Assembly: GCA_902785695.1 (NCBI GenBank)
Contig: CACZZQ010000004.1
Span: forward strand, 40,158-104,157
Source of the DNA: an uncultured Prevotellaceae bacterium
Lineage (GTDB): Bacteria; Bacteroidota; Bacteroidia; Bacteroidales; Bacteroidaceae
Direction: 5' to 3'
Length of the DNA stretch: 64,000 nucleotides
Below, in pieces: positions 43,947-52,117 of the stretch (position 1 is the first letter of the stretch; every line of letters starts with the position of its first letter). The position numbers and the translations under genes were made by a program. Below the pieces are notes generated by a model, which saw only the letters and a program-made list of their open reading frames with translations, did no database searches and was not told where the DNA came from.

Positions 43947-44488
43947 AAGCCCACCCCAACCCCTCCCCAAGGGAGGGGCTAATATAGACTATATCATCAC
44001 AAAACAACACAAAGGGAGGGGCTAAAAATGCGAAAGAAGTACCAGACTGCAAGTTGTAATTATACCATGCTTGAAGAATTTGCAAAGGCCAATAGGAATA
44101 ATCCTACGGAAGCAGAAAGAGTTTTGTGGGGTTATCTAAAAGGAGGTATAATGGGCGTACATTTTCGCCAGCAACATATACTACTTGATTATATACCAGA
44201 CTTTGTATGTCTTTCTAAAAGAATTATCATTGAGATTGATGGTGGATATCATTTTGAAGGTGAACAGTCAGAGAGAGACATGGAAAGAACTGAAGAACTA
44301 AAAAAACAAGGATTCTCCATTCTCCGATTCACCAACGAAGAAGTACTTGGCAATATTGACCACGTTATAGAAACCATCTCCACTAAACTTGAAAACATTT
44401 CCGACTCTGAAAAATCAAATTATATGTCTAAAACAAATAACATGTCTAATCACCTCCCCTCCCTTGGGGAGGGGTCGGGGGTGGGCCT
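43947..44488 (+). mobile_element. DUF559-nuclease element with inverted GC-rich terminal palindromes
   Basis: Left end 43947-43980 (AAGCCCACCCCAAC, then CCCTCCCCAAGGGAGGGGCT); a partial extra arm AGGGAGGGGCT lies at 44013-44023. Right end 44452-44488 (ACCTCCCCTCCC, then TTGGGGAGGGG, then TCGGGGGTGGGCCT) is the near-exact reverse complement of the left end. Between them lies a single AT-rich gene for a DUF559 Vsr-like nuclease, whose base composition and codon use differ visibly from speA and argB on either side. No target-site duplication is obvious. Solitary copies of the same ends occur elsewhere in the window. I infer a compact mobile element, complete with its own nuclease; mobility itself is not shown. 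Confidence 0.6.
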
Positions 44489-45275
44489 AACAATCATTAA
44501 AGTAGGCGGTGCCGTTGTCGAGGACGAGGCACAGCTAACGCAACTTCTACGTGATTTCACCGCTATTCAGGGAGCCAAAATCCTGGTTCATGGCGGAGGC
44601 CGCCGCGCCACAAAGATAGCCGAACGACTGGGTATCGAGACGAAGATGATTGACGGTCGACGCATCACCGATGCGGAGATGCTGGAAGTGGTGACAATGG
44701 TCTATGGTGGACTAGTAAACAAGAACGTGGTGGCACGCCTTCAGGCACTGGGCTGCGATGCCATTGGTCTTACCGGTGCCGATGCCAACATCCTACTTTC
44801 CACAAAAAGGCCTCCCATCCCTTCGGGAGGGGCCGGGGGTGGGCTTATTGACTTTGGCTTCGTAGGCGATGTAAAGCTGGCAAATGGCACAAAAATTACA
44901 CATTTCATCGAAGCAGGCCTCACACCTGTCATTGCCCCCTTGACCCACGACGGGAAGGGCAATATGCTCAACACCAATGCCGACACAATGGCTTCGGAGA
45001 CAGCTAAGGCCATGGCAGCTGCTGGTTATGACGTCACCCTGATTTATGCCTTTGAGAAACCTGGCGTACTGCGTGATGCCGAAGATGACAACTCCGTGAT
45101 TGAAAAGATTAATCATGCCGACTTTGAAGCATACAAGGCCGATGGTACTATCAGCGGTGGTATGTTGCCAAAGATAGAAAACGCACTCGCCGCCGTTGAT
45201 GCCGGCGTAAAACGCGTCATCATCACAAAAGCTACCGCCATCGACGGACAGCATGGTACCGTCATCATGCAATAA
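44028..45275 (+). CDS. argB: DUF559 endonuclease fused in frame to acetylglutamate kinase (ArgB)
   Basis: 415 codons. Residues 1-125 are a DUF559/Vsr-like nuclease: NPTEAERVLWGYLKGG, GVHFRQQHILLDYIPDFVCL, IIIEIDGGYHFE and FSILRFTNEEVLGN, with the PD...(E)xD-G-x-H catalytic pattern. Residues about 142-154 come from the right palindrome (LPSLGEGSGVG). From there ArgB begins abruptly (LTIIKVGGAVVEDE; LVHGGGRRATKIAERL; DGRRITDAEMLEVV; LTGADA; LNTNADTMASETAKAMAAAG). ArgB phosphorylates N-acetylglutamate in arginine synthesis. In-frame ATGs at 44424 and 44442 could start ArgB alone, so a true fusion product is not certain. A second palindrome sits inside ArgB at 44807-44846 (PPIPSGGAGGG). The alpha-galactosidase gene starts 2 nt downstream. 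Confidence 0.85.
   Translation: MRKKYQTASCNYTMLEEFAKANRNNPTEAERVLWGYLKGGIMGVHFRQQHILLDYIPDFVCLSKRIIIEIDGGYHFEGEQSERDMERTEELKKQGFSILRFTNEEVLGNIDHVIETISTKLENISDSEKSNYMSKTNNMSNHLPSLGEGSGVGLTIIKVGGAVVEDEAQLTQLLRDFTAIQGAKILVHGGGRRATKIAERLGIETKMIDGRRITDAEMLEVVTMVYGGLVNKNVVARLQALGCDAIGLTGADANILLSTKRPPIPSGGAGGGLIDFGFVGDVKLANGTKITHFIEAGLTPVIAPLTHDGKGNMLNTNADTMASETAKAMAAAGYDVTLIYAFEKPGVLRDAEDDNSVIEKINHADFEAYKADGTISGGMLPKIENALAAVDAGVKRVIITKATAIDGQHGTVIMQ
44807..44846. repeat. GC-rich palindrome inside the ArgB domain
   Basis: AAGGCCTCCCATCCC, TTCGGGAGGGGCC, then GGGGGTGGGCTT: the same layout as the right end of the DUF559 element. It encodes KRPPIPSGGAGGGL in frame, within the segment leading to DFGFVGDV of ArgB. 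Confidence 0.85.
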
Positions 45276-45277
45276 GA

Positions 45278-47443
45278 ATGAATATGAAGAAATATTTACT
45301 TTTGACCGTAGCCACTTTCATCATGAGTCAAACGATCAGTGCGAAAGACGTGCTAATCAACACCCCAAAGACCACACTGATGCTGGCTGTAAATGAAGGG
45401 GAGACACCACGTATTCAATATTATGGTTCACGCCTCAAAGCCAATCAGGCTCATGAGGTATATGATGCCACGGGCCTTAACTATGATGCCTATCCCGCTT
45501 TCGGACGTGACAGTTTCGATGAGACAGCTCTGAGCGTGACTCATGCTGACGGAAATATGTCAACAGAACTGATGGTAACGGGATGTAAGACTGAAGGTGA
45601 CCAGACCATTATCACCTTGAAAGATAAGAAATACGATTTCTTCGTGGACCTTTATTATAAGGCAAACAATAAAAGCGATGTCATTGAAACGTGGACGGTG
45701 ATTCGCAACGAAGAGAAAAAGGCCATCAAGCTGGAGCAATATGCCAGCGGTGTGATGACGCTTCGTCAGGAGGGTGCCTGGCTCACTCACTTCCACGGTT
45801 CATGGGGTCAAGAAGCTGGTATGACGGAAGAGCCTCTGACAGCTGGTCTTAAGGTGATTGTCAACCACGACGGCGTGCGTACAGCGATGGATGACCGTGC
45901 CGAAGTGATGATATCACTTGACGGCAAGCCTCAGGAAAACAGCGGACGCATCATCGGTGCTGCTCTCTGCTGGACAGGCAATTACAAGCTGCGCATCGAG
46001 ACACGTGGAAAGTATCGCCATACGCTTCTGGCTGGCATCGATGATTTGCATACAGCCTATACCCTGAAGAAGGGCGAGCAATTCGAAACACCCAAGCTGG
46101 CGTTTACTTACAGCGAAGAGGGCAAGGGAGGCGTGAGCCGTGCTTTCCATCGTTGGGGACGCAACGTACAACTGCACAACGGAAAAGCCCTGCGCGAGAT
46201 TCTGCTAAACTCATGGGAAGGTGTTTATATGAATGTCAACCAAGAAGTATGCGAGCAGATGATGGACGGTCTGAAGGAACTGGGAGGCGAGCTCTTCGTG
46301 GTTGATGACGGCTGGTTTGGACGCAAGTATCGTCGCACCTACGATGACAAAGCATTGGGCGACTGGATGACTGATACCGTGAAGTTGCCCAAGGGTGTGC
46401 CTGCCCTCGTGAAGGCTGCTGAAGATCGCGGTCTGAAGTTCGGCATCTGGATAGAACCAGAGATGACCAACAGTGCCAGCGAACTCTTTGAGGCCCATCC
46501 CGATTGGGTGGTGGCTCATCCCACTCGCGAACTCTCAAAAGGTCGTGGTGGCACGCAACTGGTGCTCGACCTCTCGAACCCCAAGGTGCAAGACTTCGTA
46601 GTAAGCATCGTTGATAATCTGATGAAAGAGAATCCTACGCTTCACTATATCAAATGGGACTGTAACATGTCGATGCAGAACTATGGCAGCAGCTATCTTA
46701 CAGCCGACAAGCAGAGTCATCTCTTTGTGGACTATCACTTAGGACTGAAAAACGCCCTGGAGCGCATCCGCAAGGTCTATCCCGACCTCGTCATCCAGCT
46801 TTGCTCAAGTGGTGGTGGACGTGTGAACTGGGGTGCTCTGCCTTATTTCGATGAGTTTTGGGTGAGCGATGATACGGATGCCCAGCAGCGCCTCTTTATC
46901 CAATGGGGTACCAGCCATTTCTTCCCCACCCTCGCAATGGCTCAGCATGTAAGTGCATCGCCCAACCACCAGACGGGTCGTGTCATTCCCCTGAAATTCC
47001 GCTTCGACGTAGCTATGACAGGTCGTCTGGGTATGGAGATGAAGCCAAGCGACCTGAACGACCAAGAGCGTGACTATGCCAAGAAGGCCGTCGCTTTCTA
47101 TAAGGAGATTCGTCCCATTGTGCAGTTGGGCGACCAGTACCGTCTGCTCTCGCCTTACGACAACAAGGGCTTCTGCAGCGAGATGTTTGTTACCGAAGAC
47201 AAAAGTGAGGCCGTGTTCTTCTGCTATAAGTTTGAGAACTATATCGGACTGGAGACTCCTCGTTGGCACATGGCTGGCTTAGACCCTAACGCTACCTATC
47301 GTCTGAATGAATTTGAAAGTAGTGAGCGCAGCCACAATTTCGAGGGCAAAACCTTCTCAGGTAAATTCCTGATGGAAACAGGCATTGATGCCACTTTAAG
47401 TCGCCAGTTTGCCAGTAGAGTTATCCGACTGAGAAAGATTTAA
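45278..47443 (+). CDS. GH36 alpha-galactosidase, secreted
   Basis: 721 aa. The start ATG at 45278 is 2 nt after the argB stop; a second ATG at 45284 (MKKYLLLTVATFIMSQTISA) is equally good as the signal peptide start. GH36 motifs: FVVDDGWFGRKY, LKFGIWIEPEMTN, the nucleophile Asp in YIKWDCNMSM (about residue 457), LCSSGGGR, and the acid/base Asp in WVSDDTDAQQR (about 528). It hydrolyses terminal alpha-1,6-galactose from raffinose-type sugars or galactomannan in the periplasm or outside. Its position directly after argB is odd for a catabolic enzyme and may be an accident of recombination. A strong terminator follows at 47461. Confidence 0.96.
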   Translation: MNMKKYLLLTVATFIMSQTISAKDVLINTPKTTLMLAVNEGETPRIQYYGSRLKANQAHEVYDATGLNYDAYPAFGRDSFDETALSVTHADGNMSTELMVTGCKTEGDQTIITLKDKKYDFFVDLYYKANNKSDVIETWTVIRNEEKKAIKLEQYASGVMTLRQEGAWLTHFHGSWGQEAGMTEEPLTAGLKVIVNHDGVRTAMDDRAEVMISLDGKPQENSGRIIGAALCWTGNYKLRIETRGKYRHTLLAGIDDLHTAYTLKKGEQFETPKLAFTYSEEGKGGVSRAFHRWGRNVQLHNGKALREILLNSWEGVYMNVNQEVCEQMMDGLKELGGELFVVDDGWFGRKYRRTYDDKALGDWMTDTVKLPKGVPALVKAAEDRGLKFGIWIEPEMTNSASELFEAHPDWVVAHPTRELSKGRGGTQLVLDLSNPKVQDFVVSIVDNLMKENPTLHYIKWDCNMSMQNYGSSYLTADKQSHLFVDYHLGLKNALERIRKVYPDLVIQLCSSGGGRVNWGALPYFDEFWVSDDTDAQQRLFIQWGTSHFFPTLAMAQHVSASPNHQTGRVIPLKFRFDVAMTGRLGMEMKPSDLNDQERDYAKKAVAFYKEIRPIVQLGDQYRLLSPYDNKGFCSEMFVTEDKSEAVFFCYKFENYIGLETPRWHMAGLDPNATYRLNEFESSERSHNFEGKTFSGKFLMETGIDATLSRQFASRVIRLRKI

Positions 47444-47460
47444 TCCTAACTTAGGGATAC

Positions 47461-47502
47461 AAAGAAAAAGAAGTGATTCACGCGAATCACTTCTTTTTCT
47501 TT
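47461..47502. terminator. Bidirectional terminator with perfect 18-bp stem
   Basis: AAAGAAAAAGAAGTGATT (47461-47478) pairs exactly with AATCACTTCTTTTTCTTT (47485-47502) around CACGCG. It serves the convergent alpha-galactosidase and helicase genes. Its right arm overlaps the last codons and stop of the helicase gene (KPKKKK*). Confidence 0.9.
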
Positions 47503-49322
47503 GGTTTTCGACGGGCCCAGCCCTCTTCGGAGAAGTCGGGTTCCTCGCCCTTGAAATCTACACGAGGGGCATTCATCAAGGAGCGCCAGTCATCTTTTTT
47601 CATCTTCTTCTTTGCAGGCACCCACTCTTGATTATCATTAGAACCGCGCTTTTGGGCAGGACGTTCACCTTTAGTAGAACGCACATCCTTATCGTCTTCA
47701 GAATTGCAGCGCACGGTGCGACCTTTATAGCGGATGCCTGTCAACTGGCTCATCACCTTGCGAGCATCCTTTTCAGGCACCTCAAAATAAGAGATGGTGT
47801 CAAGCAAGTCAATGTGACCTACCTCCTGACGACCGCCTACATAGCGATTCAGGGTTTGCATCAGTACACCAGGGAAGAAGCCATCCTTTTTACCCAGATT
47901 GATAAAGAGACGCTTAAAGCCCTTCTGAGCCTTGTTCATGCGCTTCTCACGGTCTGATTGGGGTTTCCTACTCCCCCTCTCTTCGGAGGGGGATAGGGGG
48001 AGGCTTATTTCAGGCGCATCAGCATAGTAAGCCAGAAACTTGCCAAATTCCAGCGACACGATCTTCTTGATAATCTCCTCCTTGTCGATGAATTCGAAGT
48101 AACGACTGATATCCTGCATGAAAGGCGCGATTTCATCGTCGTTCACGTCGGTCTTCACGATTTGATCCATCACCTTATAGAGCTGCTTCTTACAAATCTC
48201 TTCTGCCGATGGAATAGGTGTTTCTACGAAAGCTTTTCCTATTTCCTTCTCGATATTACGGATCTTATGCTTCTCCTTCGAGTGTACGATAGAGATGCTG
48301 GTACCCTTCTTACCGGCACGACCCGTACGACCAGAACGGTGGGTATAGTTCTCAATGTCATCGGGCAATCCGAAGTTGATGACATGCGTCAGATCGTCCA
48401 CATCCAAACCACGGGCAGCCACATCAGTAGCCACCAGTAACTGTGTCAGATGCTGACGGAACTTCTGCATCGTTAGGTCGCGTTGCTGCTGCGAGAGGTC
48501 GCCATGCAGCGATTCTGCGTTGTAGCCATCACGAATCAGTTTATCGGCAATCTCCTGCGTCTCCAACTTCGTGCGACAGAAGATAATAGCGAAAATCTTG
48601 GGATAATAGTCAACGATACGCTTCAATGCCAGATATTTATCCTTGGCCTGCACCATATAATAGATATGGTTTACGTTCTCGGCACCCTCGTTGCGCGAGC
48701 CAACAACCACCTCTTCATAGTCAGTCAGGAATTTCTTTGCCACACGCTCCACCTCACGACTCATCGTGGCAGAGAACATCAGCGTGGCATGATCTGCTGG
48801 CAACGACTCAAAAATCTCGTTGATAGCATCAGAGAAGCCCATGTTCAGCATCTCGTCAGCTTCATCGAGCACGATGTTGCTCACGTTGTCCAATATCGCA
48901 TAACCACGATTCTTTAAGTCAATCAAGCGACCTGGCGTAGCCACGATGACCTGAGCCCCCTTCTTCAAGGCACGAATCTGCTGTTCAATGGCTGCACCGC
49001 CATAGACGGCCTCCACATGGACACCCTCCATATATTTTGAGAAATCACGCAAGTCATCGGCAATCTGCAGACACAACTCACGCGTAGGACTCAACACTAA
49101 CGCCTGTGTATCACGATTACTCAGGTCAAGACGCATCAGCAAGGGAATGCCAAACGAGGCCGTTTTTCCCGTACCCGTCTGTGCCAATGCAATCATATCT
49201 TTTTCACTAGTCAGTAGTCTGGGGATTACTTCTTCCTGTACAGGCATAGGCTGTACAAACCCCATCTCTTCAATGGCTCGACGTATCTCTACGCTCACAC
49301 CTAATTCTTCAAATGTCTTCAT
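47487..49322 (-). CDS. deaD: DEAD-box ATP-dependent RNA helicase (DeaD/CsdA-type)
   Basis: 611 aa from the ATG at 49322 (MKTFEELGVSVEIRRAIEEM). A longer frame to 49574 overlaps the divergent LOG gene and is rejected. Motifs: Q motif, MIALAQTGTGKT, PTRELCLQI, VLDEADEML, MFSATM, ATDVAARGLDV and HRSGRTGRAGKKG. The C-terminal region carries a DbpA-like RNA-binding domain (RLFINLGKKDGFFPGVLMQT, VRCN) and a basic tail. It probably unwinds structured RNA in ribosome assembly or cold adaptation (cytoplasm). A GC-rich palindrome encodes about 14 residues (ISLPLSPSEERGSR, about 439-453) in the linker before the RNA-binding domain. Confidence 0.95.
   Translation of the reverse strand: MKTFEELGVSVEIRRAIEEMGFVQPMPVQEEVIPRLLTSEKDMIALAQTGTGKTASFGIPLLMRLDLSNRDTQALVLSPTRELCLQIADDLRDFSKYMEGVHVEAVYGGAAIEQQIRALKKGAQVIVATPGRLIDLKNRGYAILDNVSNIVLDEADEMLNMGFSDAINEIFESLPADHATLMFSATMSREVERVAKKFLTDYEEVVVGSRNEGAENVNHIYYMVQAKDKYLALKRIVDYYPKIFAIIFCRTKLETQEIADKLIRDGYNAESLHGDLSQQQRDLTMQKFRQHLTQLLVATDVAARGLDVDDLTHVINFGLPDDIENYTHRSGRTGRAGKKGTSISIVHSKEKHKIRNIEKEIGKAFVETPIPSAEEICKKQLYKVMDQIVKTDVNDDEIAPFMQDISRYFEFIDKEEIIKKIVSLEFGKFLAYYADAPEISLPLSPSEERGSRKPQSDREKRMNKAQKGFKRLFINLGKKDGFFPGVLMQTLNRYVGGRQEVGHIDLLDTISYFEVPEKDARKVMSQLTGIRYKGRTVRCNSEDDKDVRSTKGERPAQKRGSNDNQEWVPAKKKMKKDDWRSLMNAPRVDFKGEEPDFSEEGWARRKPKKKK
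47965..48006. repeat. GC-rich palindrome inside the DEAD-box helicase gene
   Basis: On the minus strand AAGCCTCCCCCTATC, CCCCTCCGAAGAGAGGGGGA, then GTAGG. It is in frame in the linker between the helicase core and the RNA-binding domain, the place expected to tolerate an insertion. Confidence 0.75.
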
Positions 49323-49336
49323 TTTCAATAATTTGT

Positions 49337-49370
49337 GTGCAAAGTTACAAAAAAAATCGTAACTTTGCAC
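49337..49370. promoter_or_regulatory. Divergent promoters on a perfect 12-bp inverted repeat
   Basis: GTGCAAAGTTAC (49337-49348) and GTAACTTTGCAC (49359-49370) are exact reverse complements, 10 nt apart. Each contains TAACTTTG, a -7 box for the helicase (minus, 49347-49340) and for the LOG gene (plus, 49360-49367). The plus box ends 4 nt before the LOG ATG, so that mRNA is probably leaderless or nearly so. The minus transcript would have a leader of about 10 nt. Confidence 0.75.
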
Positions 49371-49371
49371 C

Positions 49372-49902
49372 ATGAAACTATGTATTTTCTGTTCGGCCAA
49401 TAAAAATATTGACCCGGATTTTTTCGAGATGACCCGCGAGTTGGGCAAGTGGGCTGCTGAAAACGGCCATTCCATTGTGTTCGGAGGCCACGATGCGGGC
49501 TTGATGCACGCTGTGAGCAAAGCAGCGAAGGAAGCCGGTGGAGAGGTAATCGGTGTGGTGCCACACAAGATCATGGAGATGGGACGCCTGAGTCCCTATC
49601 TCGATGTACACATTCCCACGGAAAACCTGACCGACCGCAAGGATCTGATGATGCTGCAGAGCGATGCGTTCATCGTTTTGCCTGGTGGCATTGGCACCCT
49701 CGATGAACTCTTCACCACCGCTGCTGCCGCCACGCTGCAATATCATCAGAAGCCTATCATACTTTGGAATATGAAAGGCTTCTGGAACTCGCTCATCGCC
49801 TGTATGGACGACTTGCAACAAAAAGGGGTGATTCGTGGCGATTGGCGCAATGGTATCAAAGTAGCCAACAGCCTCGAAGAAGTAATATCACTATTCACTT
49901 AA
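49372..49902 (+). CDS. LOG-family (lysine-decarboxylase-like) nucleotide phosphoribohydrolase
   Basis: 176 aa (MKLCIFCSANKNIDPDFFEM). The family signature PGGIGTLDELF is intact (about residues 103-113). The first Gly-rich motif reads GGHDAGLMHAV, where most members have GGGxxGLMG, so two positions of the nucleotide-binding loop differ. LOG proteins (TIGR00730) cleave nucleoside 5'-monophosphates to free base and ribose 5-phosphate, despite the lysine decarboxylase label. It overlaps the convergent flavodiiron gene by 12 nt at the 3' ends. Confidence 0.9.
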   Translation: MKLCIFCSANKNIDPDFFEMTRELGKWAAENGHSIVFGGHDAGLMHAVSKAAKEAGGEVIGVVPHKIMEMGRLSPYLDVHIPTENLTDRKDLMMLQSDAFIVLPGGIGTLDELFTTAAAATLQYHQKPIILWNMKGFWNSLIACMDDLQQKGVIRGDWRNGIKVANSLEEVISLFT

Positions 49903-51150
49903 AGCATTAGCCATGGCACGTCCCAAAGCTTCACACTGAGCAAAGGTCTCGGGCGTGAGGCTTTGTTTGATTTCCACGGGTTCGCCTACGGCCTCGTACT
50001 TCAGTTTCTCTTCATTCCAGCGGGCAATCTCGGCCACAGCCTTCGAAGCCCAGCCATAGCTACCGAACCAGCCGAAGAAGCGTCCTTTGATGTCTTTGTT
50101 CGACAGTTCCGAGAGTAGCACATCCATCTCATGATAGAGTCCGGTGTTATAGGTAGGCGCACCAACGATGAGTCCCTTATAGCGGAACACATCGCGGATG
50201 ATATAGGAATGATGCGTCTTCGATACGTTGTGCATCACGATATTCTTCACGCCGGCCTCACTGGCAGCACGAGCGATGACCTCGGCAGCACGCTCGGTGT
50301 TACCATACATCGTGCCATAGCAGATAACCAGTCCGGGCTCGGCCTCGTACTTACTAAGACGGTCGTACATGGCCATCACCTTATCAATATACTGATGCCA
50401 CACCGGACCGTGGGTAGAGCATATATAGTCCAGCTTCACGCCAGCCAGCTTCTTCAGAGCCATCTGCACGGGCGTGCCGTACTTTCCCACGATATTCGAA
50501 TAGTAACGCTCCATCTCAGCCCAGAACTCGTCGCAGTTCATCTTCTCGTCGACGATGGCACCGTTCAGCGCACCAAAACATCCAAAGGCATCACCGCTGA
50601 AGAGGATAGAAGCCTCCCCTACAGCCCCCGAGGGGGCTTCTTTAGTATCAAGTGAAGGGTCTATCGTTGCCCCCTCGGGGGCAGAAAGGGGGGCTGCTAT
50701 AGTCACCATCGTCTCCGGCCAGTGCACCATAGGCGTCAATACGAAGTTCAGTGAGCGAGCACCTAACTCGATAGAATCGCCGTTTTTCACTTCCAGAAGA
50801 CCGTCTTCCAACTGATAGAAGCCCTTCATCATGTCAAATGTCTTCTTATTGCCGATGATTTGCACCTCGGGATAGTACTTTTTGATCAGAGCCAGCGAAC
50901 CGCTGTGGTCGGGTTCCATGTGGTTTACCACCACATAGTCGATAGGCCGGTCGCCCAGCACCTCACGGATGTTTTCCAGGAAGGGCATAAAGAAGTCCAC
51001 CTCGACAGTGTCCACCAATGCCACCTTCTCATCGACCACGAGATAGGCATTATAACTCACGCCATTGGGCAAGGGCCACAGGCCCTCGAACAGTGTCTTG
51101 TTGCGGTCGTTCACACCGACATAATAGATGTTTTCTGTAATCTGTTTCAT
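49891..51150 (-). CDS. Flavodiiron protein (A-type flavoprotein, FprA-like)
   Basis: 419 aa. The N-terminal metallo-beta-lactamase-like domain has the diiron ligands HMEPDHSGS, VHWPET, SGDAFGCFG and STHGPVWH. The C-terminal flavodoxin domain starts at VICYGTMYGNTERAAEV and holds FMN. Flavodiiron proteins reduce O2 to water or NO to N2O, a defence typical of anaerobes (cytoplasm). There is no rubredoxin domain, so a separate electron donor is needed. About 29 residues (152-180, IAAPLSAPEG...EAPSGAVGE) between two metal-ligand motifs come from a GC-rich repeat. All ligand motifs remain intact. It starts 6 nt upstream of the 3' end of the sugar kinase gene and is probably co-transcribed with it. 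Confidence 0.94.
   Translation of the reverse strand: MKQITENIYYVGVNDRNKTLFEGLWPLPNGVSYNAYLVVDEKVALVDTVEVDFFMPFLENIREVLGDRPIDYVVVNHMEPDHSGSLALIKKYYPEVQIIGNKKTFDMMKGFYQLEDGLLEVKNGDSIELGARSLNFVLTPMVHWPETMVTIAAPLSAPEGATIDPSLDTKEAPSGAVGEASILFSGDAFGCFGALNGAIVDEKMNCDEFWAEMERYYSNIVGKYGTPVQMALKKLAGVKLDYICSTHGPVWHQYIDKVMAMYDRLSKYEAEPGLVICYGTMYGNTERAAEVIARAASEAGVKNIVMHNVSKTHHSYIIRDVFRYKGLIVGAPTYNTGLYHEMDVLLSELSNKDIKGRFFGWFGSYGWASKAVAEIARWNEEKLKYEAVGEPVEIKQSLTPETFAQCEALGRAMANALSE
50610..50695. repeat. Two-hairpin GC-rich palindromic element in the flavodiiron gene
   Basis: Outer arms AAGCCTCCCC (50610) and GGGGGGCT (to 50695) enclose GCCCCCGAGGGGGC and GCCCCCTCGGGGGC with about 30 nt between. It has the same order as the element in the CapA-like gene and is read in the same frame on the coding strand. 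Confidence 0.85.
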
Positions 51151-51156
51151 AATATC

Positions 51157-52089
51157 TTAATGTTTTAAGTTTTTCGCAAATTCCTCGTCTACGTAGTTAT
51201 TCAGGCTCTTGCACACATTGGCCGAGAACTGCAGGGCACAGCCAATCACCTTGTCCCACTGACTCTCGGTGAGACCTTTCTCCGTCTGTTCACGGGTGAT
51301 GCCGTATTTCATCATACCGTAAATAAAGCCGGCATTGAAATTATCACCGGCACCGATGGTACTCACCACCTCATCGCTTTTCAGAATGGGATACTGTTTC
51401 TTCAGACCGCCATCGGCCCGCAGTTCCACTGGTTCAGCACCGTTCGTACAGATAAACTTCTTAGTGTAGAATGATATCTGGGAGCGGTAGATGGCATCGG
51501 CATCCGTCTTGCGGAACATCACACTGAAGTCCTCGGCAGACCCACGCACGATATCTGCCAACTCCAGATTCTCCAGGATATTTGACGTAAGTTTCACTAC
51601 CTCATCCTTGTGGGAGGCACGGAAATTAACGTCATAATAGAGAATAGCACCATGCGACTTGGCATACTCCAGGAATCCCAGCACCTGCGGACGGATGACG
51701 GGGTTCACGGCGTAATACGACCCATACACCACGATGTCATCCTCATTGACCTCAGGGAAATCAAAGTCCAGACGGTCTTTGGGATGGTCTTTATAAAAGA
51801 TATACTCGGCATCGTTTCGCTCATTGAGGAATGCCAACGACAGGGGGGATTTGGAATCCGGATAGACTGACACCGACTTGTTGTCAACACCGTTCTCGTC
51901 CAAGAAACGGAGGATATGCTGCCCCACCCGGTCATTGCCCGTTTCGCTGATAAACGATGCCCTGACACCGCATCGTCCCAGCGATATCAGACAGTTGAAC
52001 GTACTCCCACCCGGCACTGCCGCTATAGGCTGGTCGTCCTTGAATATGATGTCAAAGACCGTCTCACCTATTCCTATTACTTTTCGCAT
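51157..52089 (-). CDS. PfkB-family carbohydrate kinase (fructokinase-like)
   Basis: 310 aa (MRKVIGIGETVFDIIFKDDQ). The PfkB N-terminal signature is PGGSTFNCLISLGRCG. The C-terminal active-site motif is IGAGDNFNAGFIYGM, with the catalytic Asp in GAGD. The family phosphorylates a sugar such as fructose with ATP in the cytoplasm; the exact sugar is not readable. It has a -7 box TATCTTTG at 52118-52125 and shares its upstream region with the divergent M16 peptidase gene. Confidence 0.9.
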   Translation of the reverse strand: MRKVIGIGETVFDIIFKDDQPIAAVPGGSTFNCLISLGRCGVRASFISETGNDRVGQHILRFLDENGVDNKSVSVYPDSKSPLSLAFLNERNDAEYIFYKDHPKDRLDFDFPEVNEDDIVVYGSYYAVNPVIRPQVLGFLEYAKSHGAILYYDVNFRASHKDEVVKLTSNILENLELADIVRGSAEDFSVMFRKTDADAIYRSQISFYTKKFICTNGAEPVELRADGGLKKQYPILKSDEVVSTIGAGDNFNAGFIYGMMKYGITREQTEKGLTESQWDKVIGCALQFSANVCKSLNNYVDEEFAKNLKH

Positions 52090-52117
52090 TGTTAGTCCTT
52101 AATTGTTTTAAACGGCG

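Noticed and set aside
43947-44488. RAYT/TnpA-REP or IS200-type element
   Set aside because: The only gene between the palindromes has the DUF559 nuclease pattern; there is no HUH motif or catalytic Tyr of Y1 transposases.
49323-49574. N-terminal extension of the DEAD-box helicase
   Set aside because: It runs antisense through the LOG gene; the helicase starts naturally at MKTFEELG (49322) just after its own -7 box.
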